DNA from: Phaeodactylibacter luteus
GTDB taxonomy: Bacteria; Bacteroidota; Bacteroidia; Chitinophagales; Saprospiraceae
Length of the DNA: 64,000 nucleotides
Assembly (NCBI RefSeq): GCF_007993045.1
Contig: NZ_VOOR01000007.1
Coordinates: 115,426-179,425 of the forward strand
Direction of reading: 5' to 3'
Of this stretch, positions 43,262-51,812 are shown piece by piece. Position numbers and translations under genes: made by a program. The stretch's first letter is position 1; every line of letters starts with the position of its first letter. Under the pieces are notes generated by a model. That model worked only from the letters and a program-made list of their open reading frames with translations, made no database searches and was not told the origin of the DNA.

Positions 43262-44116
43262 CTATACAAATAACTGTTCAATATCTATTTCTTCCCCCCG
43301 GTCTATACGGCCCCGCTCATTGCGGCTTACCGATACACAAGAGGTCACGGGGTCGTGTTCAAAAAAGAGATAATGCCCTTTGTCTACGCCATCTTCAAGC
43401 ATCCGCCCTTTTTCCCGCATGGTATCTAAGGGCCGCAGGTCGTAGCTCATGACGTAGGGCATGCCGATGTGGAAGGAAGAGGGGATGACATCCGCGCAGT
43501 AGACTAGGGTATGCCCGCCCTGTTCGAAAATGGGGACCATCATGGCTTCTGTATGGCCATATACGAAGCGCACCTTGATGCCTGGCATCCACTCTAAGTC
43601 GTCTTTCTGGACATCCAGAAATTTCAGCACCCCTGCTTCTTTGAGGGGCACAAAATTTTCCTGTAGGAAAGATGCTTTTTCTCTGGCATTGGGGTAATAG
43701 GCCCAGTTGTAGTGGGCCTCGTTCGACCAATAAACCGCATTGGGGAAAGTGGGGATGAGCTCCCCTTTTTCGTTGTAGCGCACCGCGCCGCCTACATGAT
43801 CGAAGTGCAGGTGGGTCAGGAAAACATCCGTAATATCCTCTGGCGCTAGCCCTTCGGCCTTCAGGCTACTGAGGAGGGTCATATCCCCATGAGGATGGAA
43901 ATGAGAGCGGAACTTATCCCCCTGCTTGTCCCCTATGCCCGTATCGACCAGGATCTTGCGGTCTCCATGCTCTACCAAGAGGCATCGCATAGCCCAGGTA
44001 CAAAGGTTGTGCTCATCGGGCGGGTTCAGCCGCTGCCACATGGACTTGGGGACGACGCCGAACATGGCCCCTCCGTCGAGCTTAAAATAGCCTGTATCAA
44101 TCAACTTGATCCTCAT
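43262..44116 (-). CDS. Metallo-beta-lactamase fold hydrolase (lactonase-like)
   Basis: The 284-residue protein has the MBL metal motif FLTHLHFDHVGGAVR (HxHxDH, about residues 111-125), then GHTEAMMVPI (about 188-197) and YCADVIPSSFH (about 210-220, with the bridging Asp). The layout resembles the AHL-lactonase/YtnP-like subgroup: DTGIGDKQGDKF and a conserved GGxMFGVVPK start. The substrate is unknown; quorum quenching is possible but unproven. No signal peptide. It is upstream of the M28 peptidase gene. Confidence 0.9.
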   Translation of the reverse strand: MRIKLIDTGYFKLDGGAMFGVVPKSMWQRLNPPDEHNLCTWAMRCLLVEHGDRKILVDTGIGDKQGDKFRSHFHPHGDMTLLSSLKAEGLAPEDITDVFLTHLHFDHVGGAVRYNEKGELIPTFPNAVYWSNEAHYNWAYYPNAREKASFLQENFVPLKEAGVLKFLDVQKDDLEWMPGIKVRFVYGHTEAMMVPIFEQGGHTLVYCADVIPSSFHIGMPYVMSYDLRPLDTMREKGRMLEDGVDKGHYLFFEHDPVTSCVSVSRNERGRIDRGEEIDIEQLFV

Positions 44117-44134
44117 AAACCTTTGGGATATTTT

Positions 44135-44187
44135 AGAGCGTGTTGGGACTTGAGTAATCGGTCTGTCCCGCTAAGCTAGCGGGACAC
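44135..44187. repeat. Family E end followed by a terminator-like hairpin
   Basis: TAGAGCGTGTTGGGA (44135-44149) is identical to 2141-2155. Just after it, TGTCCCGCTA (44165-44174) pairs with TAGCGGGACA (44178-44187) and is followed by CTTTTTT on the plus strand. No plus-strand gene precedes it, so the hairpin may be part of a decayed element rather than a real terminator. Confidence 0.5.
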
Positions 44188-44240
44188 TTTTTTGCCTATA
44201 CTTCGCCCCGAAAATCCTCATTTCGCTTTGGAACGATAAA

Positions 44241-44768
44241 TTAGGCAGAAAAACCGATGCTGGGCTTATCGCCCTTGAGCCCTTCGCGCAAGGCCGCCAT
44301 GCGGATGGCCGTCACTGCGGCTTCCACCCCTTTGTTGCCATGCTTGCCGCCTGCCCGGTCCAAAGCCTGTTCTTCGTTGTTGGGGGTGAGCACACCAAAG
44401 ATGAAAGGCTTGCCGTATACCATGCTCAAGTTGGTCAGCCCATTAGCGACTGCATAGTTGATGTACTCGTTGTGTGTTGTCTCGCCTTTGATGACACAGC
44501 CCAGGCAAATGACCGCATCGAGTTTATGCTTTTCGGCCAGCATTTTAGCGCCCGCTGTGAGCTCGAACGCACCGGGCACCTGCAGGGTGTGGATTTGGCT
44601 ATCCGGCACCCCATGTTTGGCTAAGGTGTCAAAGCAGCCTTCATACAAAGCATGAGTAATGTGGGCGTTCCAATCGGCAACGACAATGCCGAATGAAAAT
44701 CCAGCAGCATCTTTAAGGCTGCGCTCATCGTAATCTGAAAGGTTCTTTAGGGCACTTGCCATAGTCAT
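44241..44768 (-). CDS. ribH: 6,7-dimethyl-8-ribityllumazine synthase
   Basis: RibH joins 5-amino-6-ribitylaminouracil and dihydroxybutanone phosphate in riboflavin synthesis and forms icosahedral or pentameric shells. The 175 residues include VVADWNAHITHALYEG (about 30-45), VPGAFELTAGAK (about 64-75), AVICLGCVIKGETTHNEYI (about 85-103) with the catalytic His, and FGVLTPNNEEQALDRAGGKHGNKG near the end. The start may be Met1 or Met3 (MTMASAL). Riboflavin genes ribA/B/D/E are not adjacent, which is usual in Bacteroidota. Confidence 0.97.
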   Translation of the reverse strand: MTMASALKNLSDYDERSLKDAAGFSFGIVVADWNAHITHALYEGCFDTLAKHGVPDSQIHTLQVPGAFELTAGAKMLAEKHKLDAVICLGCVIKGETTHNEYINYAVANGLTNLSMVYGKPFIFGVLTPNNEEQALDRAGGKHGNKGVEAAVTAIRMAALREGLKGDKPSIGFSA

Positions 44769-44793
44769 TGTTTTTTGAAGAGGCCTAAAAATA

Positions 44794-44831
44794 AGAAAGG
44801 TAAAGCTCCCCGTAGAGAACCTTACCTTTCT
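44794..44831 (-). terminator. Terminator of the membrane TPR gene
   Basis: AGAAAGGTAA (44794-44803) pairs with TTACCTTTCT (44822-44831); on the minus strand the stem is followed by TATTTTTAG. It separates the TPR gene from ribH, so ribH has its own start of transcription. Confidence 0.75.
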
Positions 44832-44863
44832 GCCCGTAGTTCAACACAGGAACGTAAAAAACG

Positions 44864-45556
44864 TTACCCTTTAGATACCCGGACGATGTACTTATCGATA
44901 TCGCGGCCGATCGGAGAAGCCGGATAATCGGCTTTGATGCGCTCGTACGCGGATTTCGCCTCGGCCAGGTTGCCGTTGCGCTCGTGGAGCATGCCCATTT
45001 TCTTAAGGTAATAAGGAGTGAGGACGCTGTTGTCTCCTGCATTGACCGCCTTTTTGTAGGCGCTCATTGCGGCATCGTAATTGCCCAGCTCAGACTCAGC
45101 ATCGCCGATCGCACCATGCTTCATGATGGGCGTGATCTCCCCTTCCGGGCTAAACCCTTTGAGGTAATCCAATGCAGCTTCGTACTTGCCCAAGTGCAGG
45201 TAAGAAACGCCAGCGTAGTACTTGGCTGTATTTGCAGCAGGTGTGCCGCTGTATTCGTCAATTATATCGAGGAAGCCCGAAAAACCACCGCCTGGGTTGG
45301 TCAGCGCCAGAGCGAAGGAGTCTTGCTCAAAGCGCTGCTGTGCGCGGTACATCTGAGCCACTGCTTCTTGCTGCTTAGGCGCTTTGTAGAAGTTCTTGTA
45401 GGCCAGGAAGCCGCCAACAAGCACCACTAATGCGACCAAACCACCGAAGATGTAAGTTTGGTTAGCGTCCATAAAGCTTTGCGCCTGATCGCGCACCTCG
45501 ACGATGTCCACCAGTGTTTCGTCTGACTGCTTCTGATTCCGTTTTCTTCTTGACAT
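44864..45556 (-). CDS. Membrane-anchored tetratricopeptide protein (YfgM-like)
   Basis: The 230-residue protein has a charged N-terminus (MSRRKRNQKQ), one membrane helix (about 35-54, IFGGLVALVVLVGGFLAY) and four or five TPR-like helical pairs (about 65-225: AKYYAGVSYLHLGKYEAALDYLK, AESELGNYDAAMSAYKKA). This resembles YfgM-type proteins, which help envelope protein handling, but the match is by layout only. It is monocistronic with a clear promoter and terminator. Confidence 0.87.
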   Translation of the reverse strand: MSRRKRNQKQSDETLVDIVEVRDQAQSFMDANQTYIFGGLVALVVLVGGFLAYKNFYKAPKQQEAVAQMYRAQQRFEQDSFALALTNPGGGFSGFLDIIDEYSGTPAANTAKYYAGVSYLHLGKYEAALDYLKGFSPEGEITPIMKHGAIGDAESELGNYDAAMSAYKKAVNAGDNSVLTPYYLKKMGMLHERNGNLAEAKSAYERIKADYPASPIGRDIDKYIVRVSKG

Positions 45557-45584
45557 GATATGGTTACTGTTTTGAAAAGCTGGG

Positions 45585-45615
45585 CAAAAATAATGTAAAG
45601 TTTGATAGGCGCAAA
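45585..45615 (-). promoter_or_regulatory. Promoter of the membrane TPR gene
   Basis: On the minus strand TTTG (45615-45612), 19 bp, TATTTTTG (45592-45585), an exact consensus 29 bp before the start at 45556. Confidence 0.75.
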
Positions 45616-45740
45616 TTTTAGCCCCTGTTAAAACCCGAAGAGTTGTTTAAGCAGCAATAGCCTTGATGCATCGCAGGCCGTTGCAGGGTTGAGGGCCGCT
45701 CATTTCCGCGCTGCCCTGAACCGGCGCATCAAATCTAACA

Positions 45741-45772
45741 AATGGGGCAGCCCCGTGTGGAGCTGCCCCATT
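45741..45772 (-). terminator. pdhA terminator
   Basis: AATGGGGCAGC (45741-45751) pairs perfectly with GCTGCCCCATT (45762-45772), 23 bp beyond the pdhA stop; on the minus strand it is followed by TGTTAGATTTG. Confidence 0.75.
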
Positions 45773-45795
45773 ATCGAGCCTATAGTACAAGCAGT

Positions 45796-46845
45796 TTAGT
45801 CCTTGATGAAAGGATAATCTGCCTGTACGTAATTTTCTTCCCACAGCGCGGACGCATCGGGGAACTCAGATTCCTCGGCGAATTTCACCGCCTCTTTGAT
45901 CTCCTCCTTGATTTTATTTTCGATTTCCTTCAGCTCTTCGGCTGTGGCGATTTTATGGTCAAGAATAGTCTGTTCCGTAATTTTGATGGGGTCGCGGTCC
46001 TTGTACTGCTGCACCTCCTCCTTGGTCCGGTACTTAGCCGGGTCAGATACAGAGTGCCCTTTATAGCGGTAGGTGCGGATCTCCAGATAGTACGGGCCGT
46101 TGCCGGCACGGATATGCTCAGCCGCACGCGAGACCGCCTCGTGTACTGCTTCCGGGCTCATGCCATCTACTACTTCACTTGGCATATCGTACGCCAAGCC
46201 CATTTTGTAGAGCTCCGTCACATTGCTTGTGCGTTCTACGCTAGTGCCCATGGCGTAGCCGTTGTTCTCTACGATATAGAGCACTGGGATTTTCCATGCC
46301 ATGGCCATGTTAAAAGATTCGTGCAAGGCCCCCTGACGGGCAGCGCCATCTCCGAACATGGTCACGCAGAGGTTGTCCGTGCCCTTGTACTTTTCCGCGA
46401 AAGCGATACCGGTGCCGATAGGGATCTGAGCCCCTACGATGCCGTTGCCCCCGAAGTAGCGGTGTTCGGCAGAAAAGAAGTGCATAGATCCGCCCTTGCC
46501 TTTTACGATACCGGTCTTTTTCCCGTAGAGCTCGGCCATGCAAGCGTTGGTATCACAACCGCGCCCTAGGGCGGTGCCGTGCTGCCGATAAGCGGTAACG
46601 ATGGCATCTTCTTTACGGATAGCCGACTCCATCCCGGCTGCTACGGCTTCCTGCCCAATATAAACGTGGCAGAAGCCCCGGATTTTCTGCTGCCCGTACA
46701 TCATGAGCGCCCGTTCCTCAAACTTGCGGATGCGGAACATCAGTTCATACCATTCGAGGTACTGCTCTTTGCTGTACGCAGGCTTTTTAGAACGGCTTTT
46801 GGTTGTTTTTTTCTTTTCTGTTGCTGTATCCATACCTGATTCCAT
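45796..46845 (-). CDS. pdhA: Pyruvate dehydrogenase E1 component, alpha subunit
   Basis: E1-alpha with E1-beta decarboxylates pyruvate using thiamine diphosphate and passes the acetyl unit to lipoyl-E2. The 349 residues start with a Lys/Ser-rich tail (about 1-23), then RIRKFEERALMMYGQ, GFCHVYIGQEAVAAG, and the ThDP motif FGDGAARQGALHESFNMA...VENNGYAMGTSVERTS (about 165-205). TYRYKGHSVSDPAKYR holds the regulated-loop Ser. The beta subunit is not adjacent, so pdhB lies elsewhere. It could also be read as a branched-chain E1-alpha, but the KGKGGSMHFFS segment favours the pyruvate enzyme. The promoter is at 46993-47023. Confidence 0.95.
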   Translation of the reverse strand: MESGMDTATEKKKTTKSRSKKPAYSKEQYLEWYELMFRIRKFEERALMMYGQQKIRGFCHVYIGQEAVAAGMESAIRKEDAIVTAYRQHGTALGRGCDTNACMAELYGKKTGIVKGKGGSMHFFSAEHRYFGGNGIVGAQIPIGTGIAFAEKYKGTDNLCVTMFGDGAARQGALHESFNMAMAWKIPVLYIVENNGYAMGTSVERTSNVTELYKMGLAYDMPSEVVDGMSPEAVHEAVSRAAEHIRAGNGPYYLEIRTYRYKGHSVSDPAKYRTKEEVQQYKDRDPIKITEQTILDHKIATAEELKEIENKIKEEIKEAVKFAEESEFPDASALWEENYVQADYPFIKD

Positions 46846-46992
46846 GGTTATATTTCAAAATTGCTGGCTGACACCGGGCGTAAAGGGCAAACCGCCCCTG
46901 TCCCGCTTTTCAGCTTAGTGGTTCAACAACTCAGACACCACCTTGTTTTCGATAGGCAGGAGCGGTTTGCCGCTGTACGGAGTTGGAATAGG

Positions 46993-47023
46993 CAAATATA
47001 CCGCCCCAATAGGGTTTTGCCAA
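46993..47023 (-). promoter_or_regulatory. pdhA promoter
   Basis: On the minus strand TTG (near 47023), 20 bp, TATATTTG (47000-46993); leader about 140 nt. The divergent reductase gene starts at 47092. Confidence 0.65.
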
Positions 47024-47091
47024 TTTTCCAGACAACTTATGACCTTCTAGATGAGGCAACCCTTGTGAAACCTCAAAAAGCTAAGCGATTG

Positions 47092-48147
47092 ATGACCGAC
47101 AAAGCAACGCATCTGGCCTTCACGGTAGCACGGATCGAACGGCCTATGCCCGATACGGCCCATATTTTCTTAAAGCCCGAAACACCTGGGCTGGCTTACA
47201 AAGCAGGACAGTTCCTCACCCTGCTGCTCCACGATAGCAATGGCGCCCCCATCCGGCGCTCCTATTCCCTAGCCGGCGCTCCTGCAGCGGGCGGCCCCAT
47301 TTCCATTTGCCTCAAGCGGAAGCCCAATGGCTCTGCCTCCAGCTTCCTGACCCAACAACTGAAGCCCGGCGACCGGCTCACTGCGCTCCCCCCTGCCGGC
47401 AGCTTCACCCTGCCTCATAGCAGTACAGGGCCTTACCTCTTCCTCGCCGCTGGCACGGGGATTGTGCCGGTCTGGTCTATGATAAAAGAGCTCTTGCTTA
47501 CGCAGCCCGAGGCCAAAGCGAGCCTGTTGTATGCCAATTCGGGACCGGCTTCCATCCTTTTCGGGAAAGAGATTGCCCGCTGGCAAGCCCGCTATGCTCA
47601 GCGGTTCAAGGTGCTGCACCTCTTGAGCCAAGCGGCGGAGGCCAAAAGCAAAACCGGGGTAAGGGCCGGGCGCCTGAGCAATGCAATGGCTGAAGAATGG
47701 GCTTTGGCTGAGGCGGGCCCAGCTTTGCAGCAGGCACACGCTTTCCTTTGCGGCCCCACCGGGTTTATGCTGAAAGCCGAGATGGCCCTCAAGTTCATAG
47801 GCGTGAAAGCAGGCCGTTTTCATAAAGAAGACTTCATCATCCACACGCCCTTCCGGCCAAATGCAGCTACTCTTCCTGATGCCAACGCTACCCTGAAGGC
47901 CAAAGGCGCCCGGCCCTTTCCTTTCAAAGTCGAAGCTGGGCAAACCCTGTTGGAAGCCGGGCTGAAAGCAGGTGCCGACCTCCCCTACTCCTGCCGCAGC
48001 GGCAGCTGCACCACCTGCGCTGCACAGCTGCTGAAAGGGGAGGTGGACATGTACACCCACGACACGAAAACCAACAGCACGGCCACCCGTGGCCACATTT
48101 TCACCTGCGTAGCTTACCCGCTCACGCCGGAGGTCGAATTCAGGTAA
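47092..48147 (+). CDS. PaaE-like FAD/2Fe-2S ferredoxin-NAD(P)H reductase
   Basis: The 351-residue protein has a FAD domain (about 8-105: AGQFLTLLL, RRSYSLAGAP), an NAD(P)H domain (about 110-235: YLFLAAGTGIVPVWSMIKELL, SLLYANSGPASILF, AHAFLCGPTGFM) and a C-terminal plant-type 2Fe-2S domain (about 265-350) with cysteines in LPYSCRSGSCTTCAAQL and HIFTCVAYP. This is the layout of PaaE and related oxygenase reductases. No oxygenase partner is nearby, so the electron acceptor is unknown. ATG 47092 was chosen; the frame is open from 46861 but that part lies over the pdhA promoter. Confidence 0.92.
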   Translation: MTDKATHLAFTVARIERPMPDTAHIFLKPETPGLAYKAGQFLTLLLHDSNGAPIRRSYSLAGAPAAGGPISICLKRKPNGSASSFLTQQLKPGDRLTALPPAGSFTLPHSSTGPYLFLAAGTGIVPVWSMIKELLLTQPEAKASLLYANSGPASILFGKEIARWQARYAQRFKVLHLLSQAAEAKSKTGVRAGRLSNAMAEEWALAEAGPALQQAHAFLCGPTGFMLKAEMALKFIGVKAGRFHKEDFIIHTPFRPNAATLPDANATLKAKGARPFPFKVEAGQTLLEAGLKAGADLPYSCRSGSCTTCAAQLLKGEVDMYTHDTKTNSTATRGHIFTCVAYPLTPEVEFR

Positions 48148-48215
48148 GGGCGGCACCCGGCACAAAAATGCCCCTCCCGCGCCCGATTTGAAGTTGTTTT
48201 TGTACTTTCATCCCG

Positions 48216-49061
48216 ATGAACTGTAAAAGTTGCCAGGCCACATTGCCCGAAGGGGCCCGTTTCTGCCCACAGTGCGGCGCCCCACAGCCTCAGCTGCAAG
48301 GCCCGGTTGAGCCTTTGTTGGATTTGAGCGGCGATCTGCCTGAACAGCTGAACGGGCTTTTCATGAGCACCTTGAAGCGCAAGCTGATAGAAGAACAGCC
48401 GGGCACCGCCTTTGAAGATTACGCGGAGCTGCTCTACAGCAGCGGTTTCAGAGACCGCCTGGCGCAAAAGTATGCCCACCTGTCGGAAAGCCTGCGACTA
48501 CTGCAAGACAGCGGCACCCCTGCCCAAAGGCTCAACCATAAAATTGAACGGGAAATGGACGAGCTCACTGATCAGTTCGTCATTCATTTTGCCCGTGCCT
48601 TGAATACCATCGACTTACCCGAGGCGATACTCCGCTATCAGGGGCCCCGCAGCCGCACTGCGCTGCCTGTGGGGCAAGCCATCTTCGATTACCTTCACTT
48701 TAGCGATCAGCCAAAGGAGACCGTCTACACCGATTTCATCCAAATGCCCAAAACCAAGCTCCGGAATGCGGGGAAATCCTATCTCAAAACGGCATCGAGA
48801 GCAGAGCGGGTATTGTTCATTTGCGATCAAAGCCTGCTAGGCTCCTGCAAGGAAGGGTTCGCTATGACCGAGCAGGGGCTGTACTGGAAAGCCCAACTGC
48901 AGCCTCCTGCGCACGCCCACTTTGCTGCTGCCCCTACTGTGGCCCGGGAAAAAGACTGGCTGCTGATCGACGGCCATTTTTTCAATGCCAACCCCACCCT
49001 CAACATCCGGCTGATGAAACTGCTCCGCAAACTGAGCACGTGGCTCTCTACAGGCGCTTAG
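48216..49061 (+). CDS. Zinc-ribbon protein of unknown function
   Basis: The 281-residue protein opens with a zinc ribbon MNCKSCQATLPEGARFCPQCGAP (two CxxC pairs, residues 3-6 and 18-21). The remaining 255 residues are mostly helical (about 30-140), then a mixed region with RAERVLFICDQSLLGSCKEGFAMTEQGLYWK (about 190-225), which resembles the PH-like/bPH or YokE-type domain that follows zinc ribbons in some bacterial proteins. No signal peptide. Function unknown; the tail ends in a basic helix. A TACTTTCA box 6 bp before the ATG suggests a very short or absent leader. Confidence 0.8.
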   Translation: MNCKSCQATLPEGARFCPQCGAPQPQLQGPVEPLLDLSGDLPEQLNGLFMSTLKRKLIEEQPGTAFEDYAELLYSSGFRDRLAQKYAHLSESLRLLQDSGTPAQRLNHKIEREMDELTDQFVIHFARALNTIDLPEAILRYQGPRSRTALPVGQAIFDYLHFSDQPKETVYTDFIQMPKTKLRNAGKSYLKTASRAERVLFICDQSLLGSCKEGFAMTEQGLYWKAQLQPPAHAHFAAAPTVAREKDWLLIDGHFFNANPTLNIRLMKLLRKLSTWLSTGA

Positions 49062-49226
49062 CGGCCTGAACGGACAGGTGAAATACGCCCAGAAAACGTA
49101 AAACCAATAAAAAATGGGGCCACAGCACTCCTGTGGCATGCCAAAAGGTTGGAACCGTTCCTTAAAATTGCAAAAAGCCCGGCTCCCCTGTAGCATTTCC
49201 GCCGGGCAGATACGCCCAAAAAGGCC

Positions 49227-49405
49227 GGGCGTAGACCAAAATGCCGCAGACGTTTGTGCTTTCCGGGTTTTAGCCTGGCATTGGCCTAGCGCTGCGCAGG
49301 GGTGAAAGCCCGACAGGGCCGAGCGGACAGTGAGCCCCGTAGCATAGCGGCACCTGCCCTCAGGCAGGGGCAGGCTCCAAAAAAACGACAATCAGGTTTG
49401 CGCCC
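49227..49405 (-). mobile_element. Family A miniature element, copy 8 (intact)
   Basis: A 179 bp element bounded by GGGCGTAGACCAAAATGCCG and CAGGTTTGCGCCC, flanked by a perfect 8-bp duplication AAAAGGCC (49219-49226 and 49406-49413). The internal hairpins are intact, with loop TGAGG in the central one. It lies 28 bp before the GS-like gene, where it could affect transcription of that operon. Confidence 0.92.
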
Positions 49406-49433
49406 AAAAGGCCTGCCAAAATACTGAGCGACT

Positions 49434-50774
49434 ATGCCCAACCCTGCTTTCTCCTCCCCCACCCCAAATGCAGCTAAAATTGCTGTTGCCGACTTAGACG
49501 GGGTGCTGCGCGGCAAATACGTCAGCGCAGAAAAATATGCCCAAATACTGGAAAAAGGCTTCGGCTTCTGCAATGTAATTTTCGGCTGGGACATGACAGA
49601 CCTTTGCTACGACAATGCCCAAGTCAGCGGATGGCATACCGGCTACCCTGATGCCCTGGCCTGGCCAGATACGAGCACCCAAAGGGCCATCCCTTGGGAA
49701 AGCCAGCTGCCCCTGGTACTGGCCGACTTCAGCAAAGATGAAAGCGGTGCGGCCAGCGTTTGCCCAAGATCCCTATTGAAACGGGTGGTGGGCAAAGCTG
49801 CTGAGATGGGCTACGAGGCCTACTTCGGTGCAGAGTACGAATGGTTCAGTTTCCGGGAGACCCCGGCCTCGGTGCACGAAAAGGGGTTTCAGCAGCTAAC
49901 GCCCCTCTCCCCTGGCATGTTCGGGTATTCTATGCTCCGTTCCAGTCAGCACGCCAGTTATACAGATGCCCTCCTACAGCAGCTGCCCGCTTTCGGCATC
50001 CCGTTGGAGGGCTTGCATACCGAGACGGGCACCGGCGTTTACGAAGCAGCCATTGCCCATAGCGGGGCGTTGGAAGCAGCCGACCGGGCGGTGCTCTTCA
50101 AGCAGGGCGTAAAGGAAATCGCTCATCGGCAGGGCCTCCTTGCCTCCTTCATGGCCAAGTGGGACAGCGGCATGCCAGGCTGCAGCGGGCACCTCCATCA
50201 GTCCTTGAAGCATACAGGCACCGAGCAGCCTGTCTTTGCCGGACCGGGCCGGCCCAATGGCTTCAGCCGGGCTTTTGAGCACTACCTCGCCGGCCAGATG
50301 GCCCTGCTGCCCATTCTGCTGCCCCTGCTCGCGCCCACCGTAAACAGCTACAAACGCCTGGTCGAAGGCTCCTGGGCCCCGGTGAACATGAGCTGGGGCA
50401 TAGACAACCGGACCGTAGCGCTGCGGGCTATCCCAGGGGCGCAGCCCAGGGTGGAAGTGCGGCTCGGGGGCGCTGACGCCAACCCCTACCTCGCCATAGC
50501 CGCCTGCCTCGCGGCCGGGCTCTACGGTATCGAAAACCAGCTCGAACTAGAACAGCCGCCGGTGAGCGGAGATGCATACCAGATAAAAGGGCTGCCCGCA
50601 CTGCCCAGAAACCTGGGAGATGCTACCGCCCGGCTGAAAGCCGCCCCCCTGGCTGGAGAATGGCTTGGGGAAGCTTTTATCAGCCACTTCGTACGCACAC
50701 GGGAGTGGGAATGGGCACAGTACAGCCAGGCCGTGACCAATTGGGAGCTCAAAAGGTACTTTGAAATTATTTAG
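49434..50774 (+). CDS. Glutamine synthetase family protein (GlnT/PuuA-like)
   Basis: The 446-residue protein has a GS N-terminal beta-grasp (VADLDGVLRGKYVSAEKY) and catalytic core (about 105-440: GAEYEWFSF metal Glu, LHTETGTGVYEAAIAHS, KWDSGMPGCSGHLHQSL, NSYKRLVEGSWAPVNMSWG, PRVEVRLGGADANPYLAIA). The metal and ATP sites look usable. It is unlike GlnA proper and closer to gamma-glutamyl-amine ligases (PuuA) or FluG-type enzymes, so the acceptor may be an amine or amino compound other than ammonia. It is first in a tight run with the APH-like and HAD genes (4 bp and 15 bp spacing), suggesting a small-molecule pathway. Confidence 0.92.
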   Translation: MPNPAFSSPTPNAAKIAVADLDGVLRGKYVSAEKYAQILEKGFGFCNVIFGWDMTDLCYDNAQVSGWHTGYPDALAWPDTSTQRAIPWESQLPLVLADFSKDESGAASVCPRSLLKRVVGKAAEMGYEAYFGAEYEWFSFRETPASVHEKGFQQLTPLSPGMFGYSMLRSSQHASYTDALLQQLPAFGIPLEGLHTETGTGVYEAAIAHSGALEAADRAVLFKQGVKEIAHRQGLLASFMAKWDSGMPGCSGHLHQSLKHTGTEQPVFAGPGRPNGFSRAFEHYLAGQMALLPILLPLLAPTVNSYKRLVEGSWAPVNMSWGIDNRTVALRAIPGAQPRVEVRLGGADANPYLAIAACLAAGLYGIENQLELEQPPVSGDAYQIKGLPALPRNLGDATARLKAAPLAGEWLGEAFISHFVRTREWEWAQYSQAVTNWELKRYFEII

Positions 50775-50777
50775 CCG

Positions 50778-51797
50778 ATGGATTTCATCAATATCATCCG
50801 GAATGCGTGGGCAGCCTACGACCCCAGCCGGCCTATCGACCGGGTCTCAGACATCAGCGCCATGGTCTCCACCAATCATGTCTTTAAAATACGCTTGGCC
50901 GATAAGCAGAATATCATAGCCAAGCTCTCCTACTTCGGCGCCTTTGAGCATTTTGTGGAAGACCACACCATCATCAATGCGCTGTCCAACAACTTGCCAG
51001 TACGGTATGAAAACTTCCTCTCCAGGGCATTGATGAAGGGGCACCGCCTATTTGTGCACCGCCATAAGACCGACGAACTCGACGTGTGGGTGGTTTTCTA
51101 CCGGCCTATCCGCATCCGAAACCGCATGCCCAGGCGATTGTCCGGAGAGCACATCGACCAGCTCGCCGTGGAGTTTGCCAAATTCCATAAAAGCTGCCAC
51201 CTCATCCGGCACACCCTGCCGTTGTCCTCCAAAAACATGACGACAGACATCAACGAGCTCGCCCGCAAGGCTAGCCAATATGGCCCTTACCGAGACGAGA
51301 TCCTGCGGCAGTGCGATACTTTTTTGTACAACACCTACAGCATCAACGCCAATGGTTTTGACATCATACCTGTGTTTGTAGACTGGAACATCGGCAACTT
51401 TTCCGTCACTGCCACGGGGCGCTTTTTTTCCCGCTGGGACTATGACTGGTTCCGCATGAGCTCGCGCGTGGCAGATTTTTACTTTATCAGCCGGGTCGTT
51501 TCCCATGCAGGGGACCAAAGCGCTTTCACCTACAACGCCAGCACCCTGATGGAACCGCGCTTCCTGCGCTTTTTAAAGAAATACCACGAAGTGCACCCTC
51601 TAAGTTTTGAGGAGGTGCTGTTCATCAAAGAAGCCTACCGCTTTTTTCTTCTCAACTATGTCATCAAAGAAGGGCACAACTTCTTCCTCCAATCTTTTGC
51701 CACCCAACTGCAGCGGGATGCTTTTGAAGCCCACCTGCCCACCATCGACCAGGCCGTTCAGGCAGAACAGCTGGCGCGGGCGCTGCATCTGTCCTAA
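50778..51797 (+). CDS. Aminoglycoside phosphotransferase-like kinase-fold protein
   Basis: The 339-residue protein resembles APH/choline-kinase folds: an N-lobe (about 1-90) with VFKIRLADKQNIIAKLSY (likely ATP-lysine) and a C-lobe with PVFVDWNIGNFSVTATGRFF (about 195-214; D-x-N of the catalytic loop, where APH has HGDxxxxN) followed by SRWDYDWFRMSSRVAD (about 215-230; metal Asp of the DFG-like site). His before the catalytic Asp is replaced by Val. It could phosphorylate a small molecule. It starts 4 bp after the GS-like stop and is followed by the HAD gene. Confidence 0.8.
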   Translation: MDFINIIRNAWAAYDPSRPIDRVSDISAMVSTNHVFKIRLADKQNIIAKLSYFGAFEHFVEDHTIINALSNNLPVRYENFLSRALMKGHRLFVHRHKTDELDVWVVFYRPIRIRNRMPRRLSGEHIDQLAVEFAKFHKSCHLIRHTLPLSSKNMTTDINELARKASQYGPYRDEILRQCDTFLYNTYSINANGFDIIPVFVDWNIGNFSVTATGRFFSRWDYDWFRMSSRVADFYFISRVVSHAGDQSAFTYNASTLMEPRFLRFLKKYHEVHPLSFEEVLFIKEAYRFFLLNYVIKEGHNFFLQSFATQLQRDAFEAHLPTIDQAVQAEQLARALHLS

Positions 51798-51812
51798 CTC
51801 AACTGATCTCCT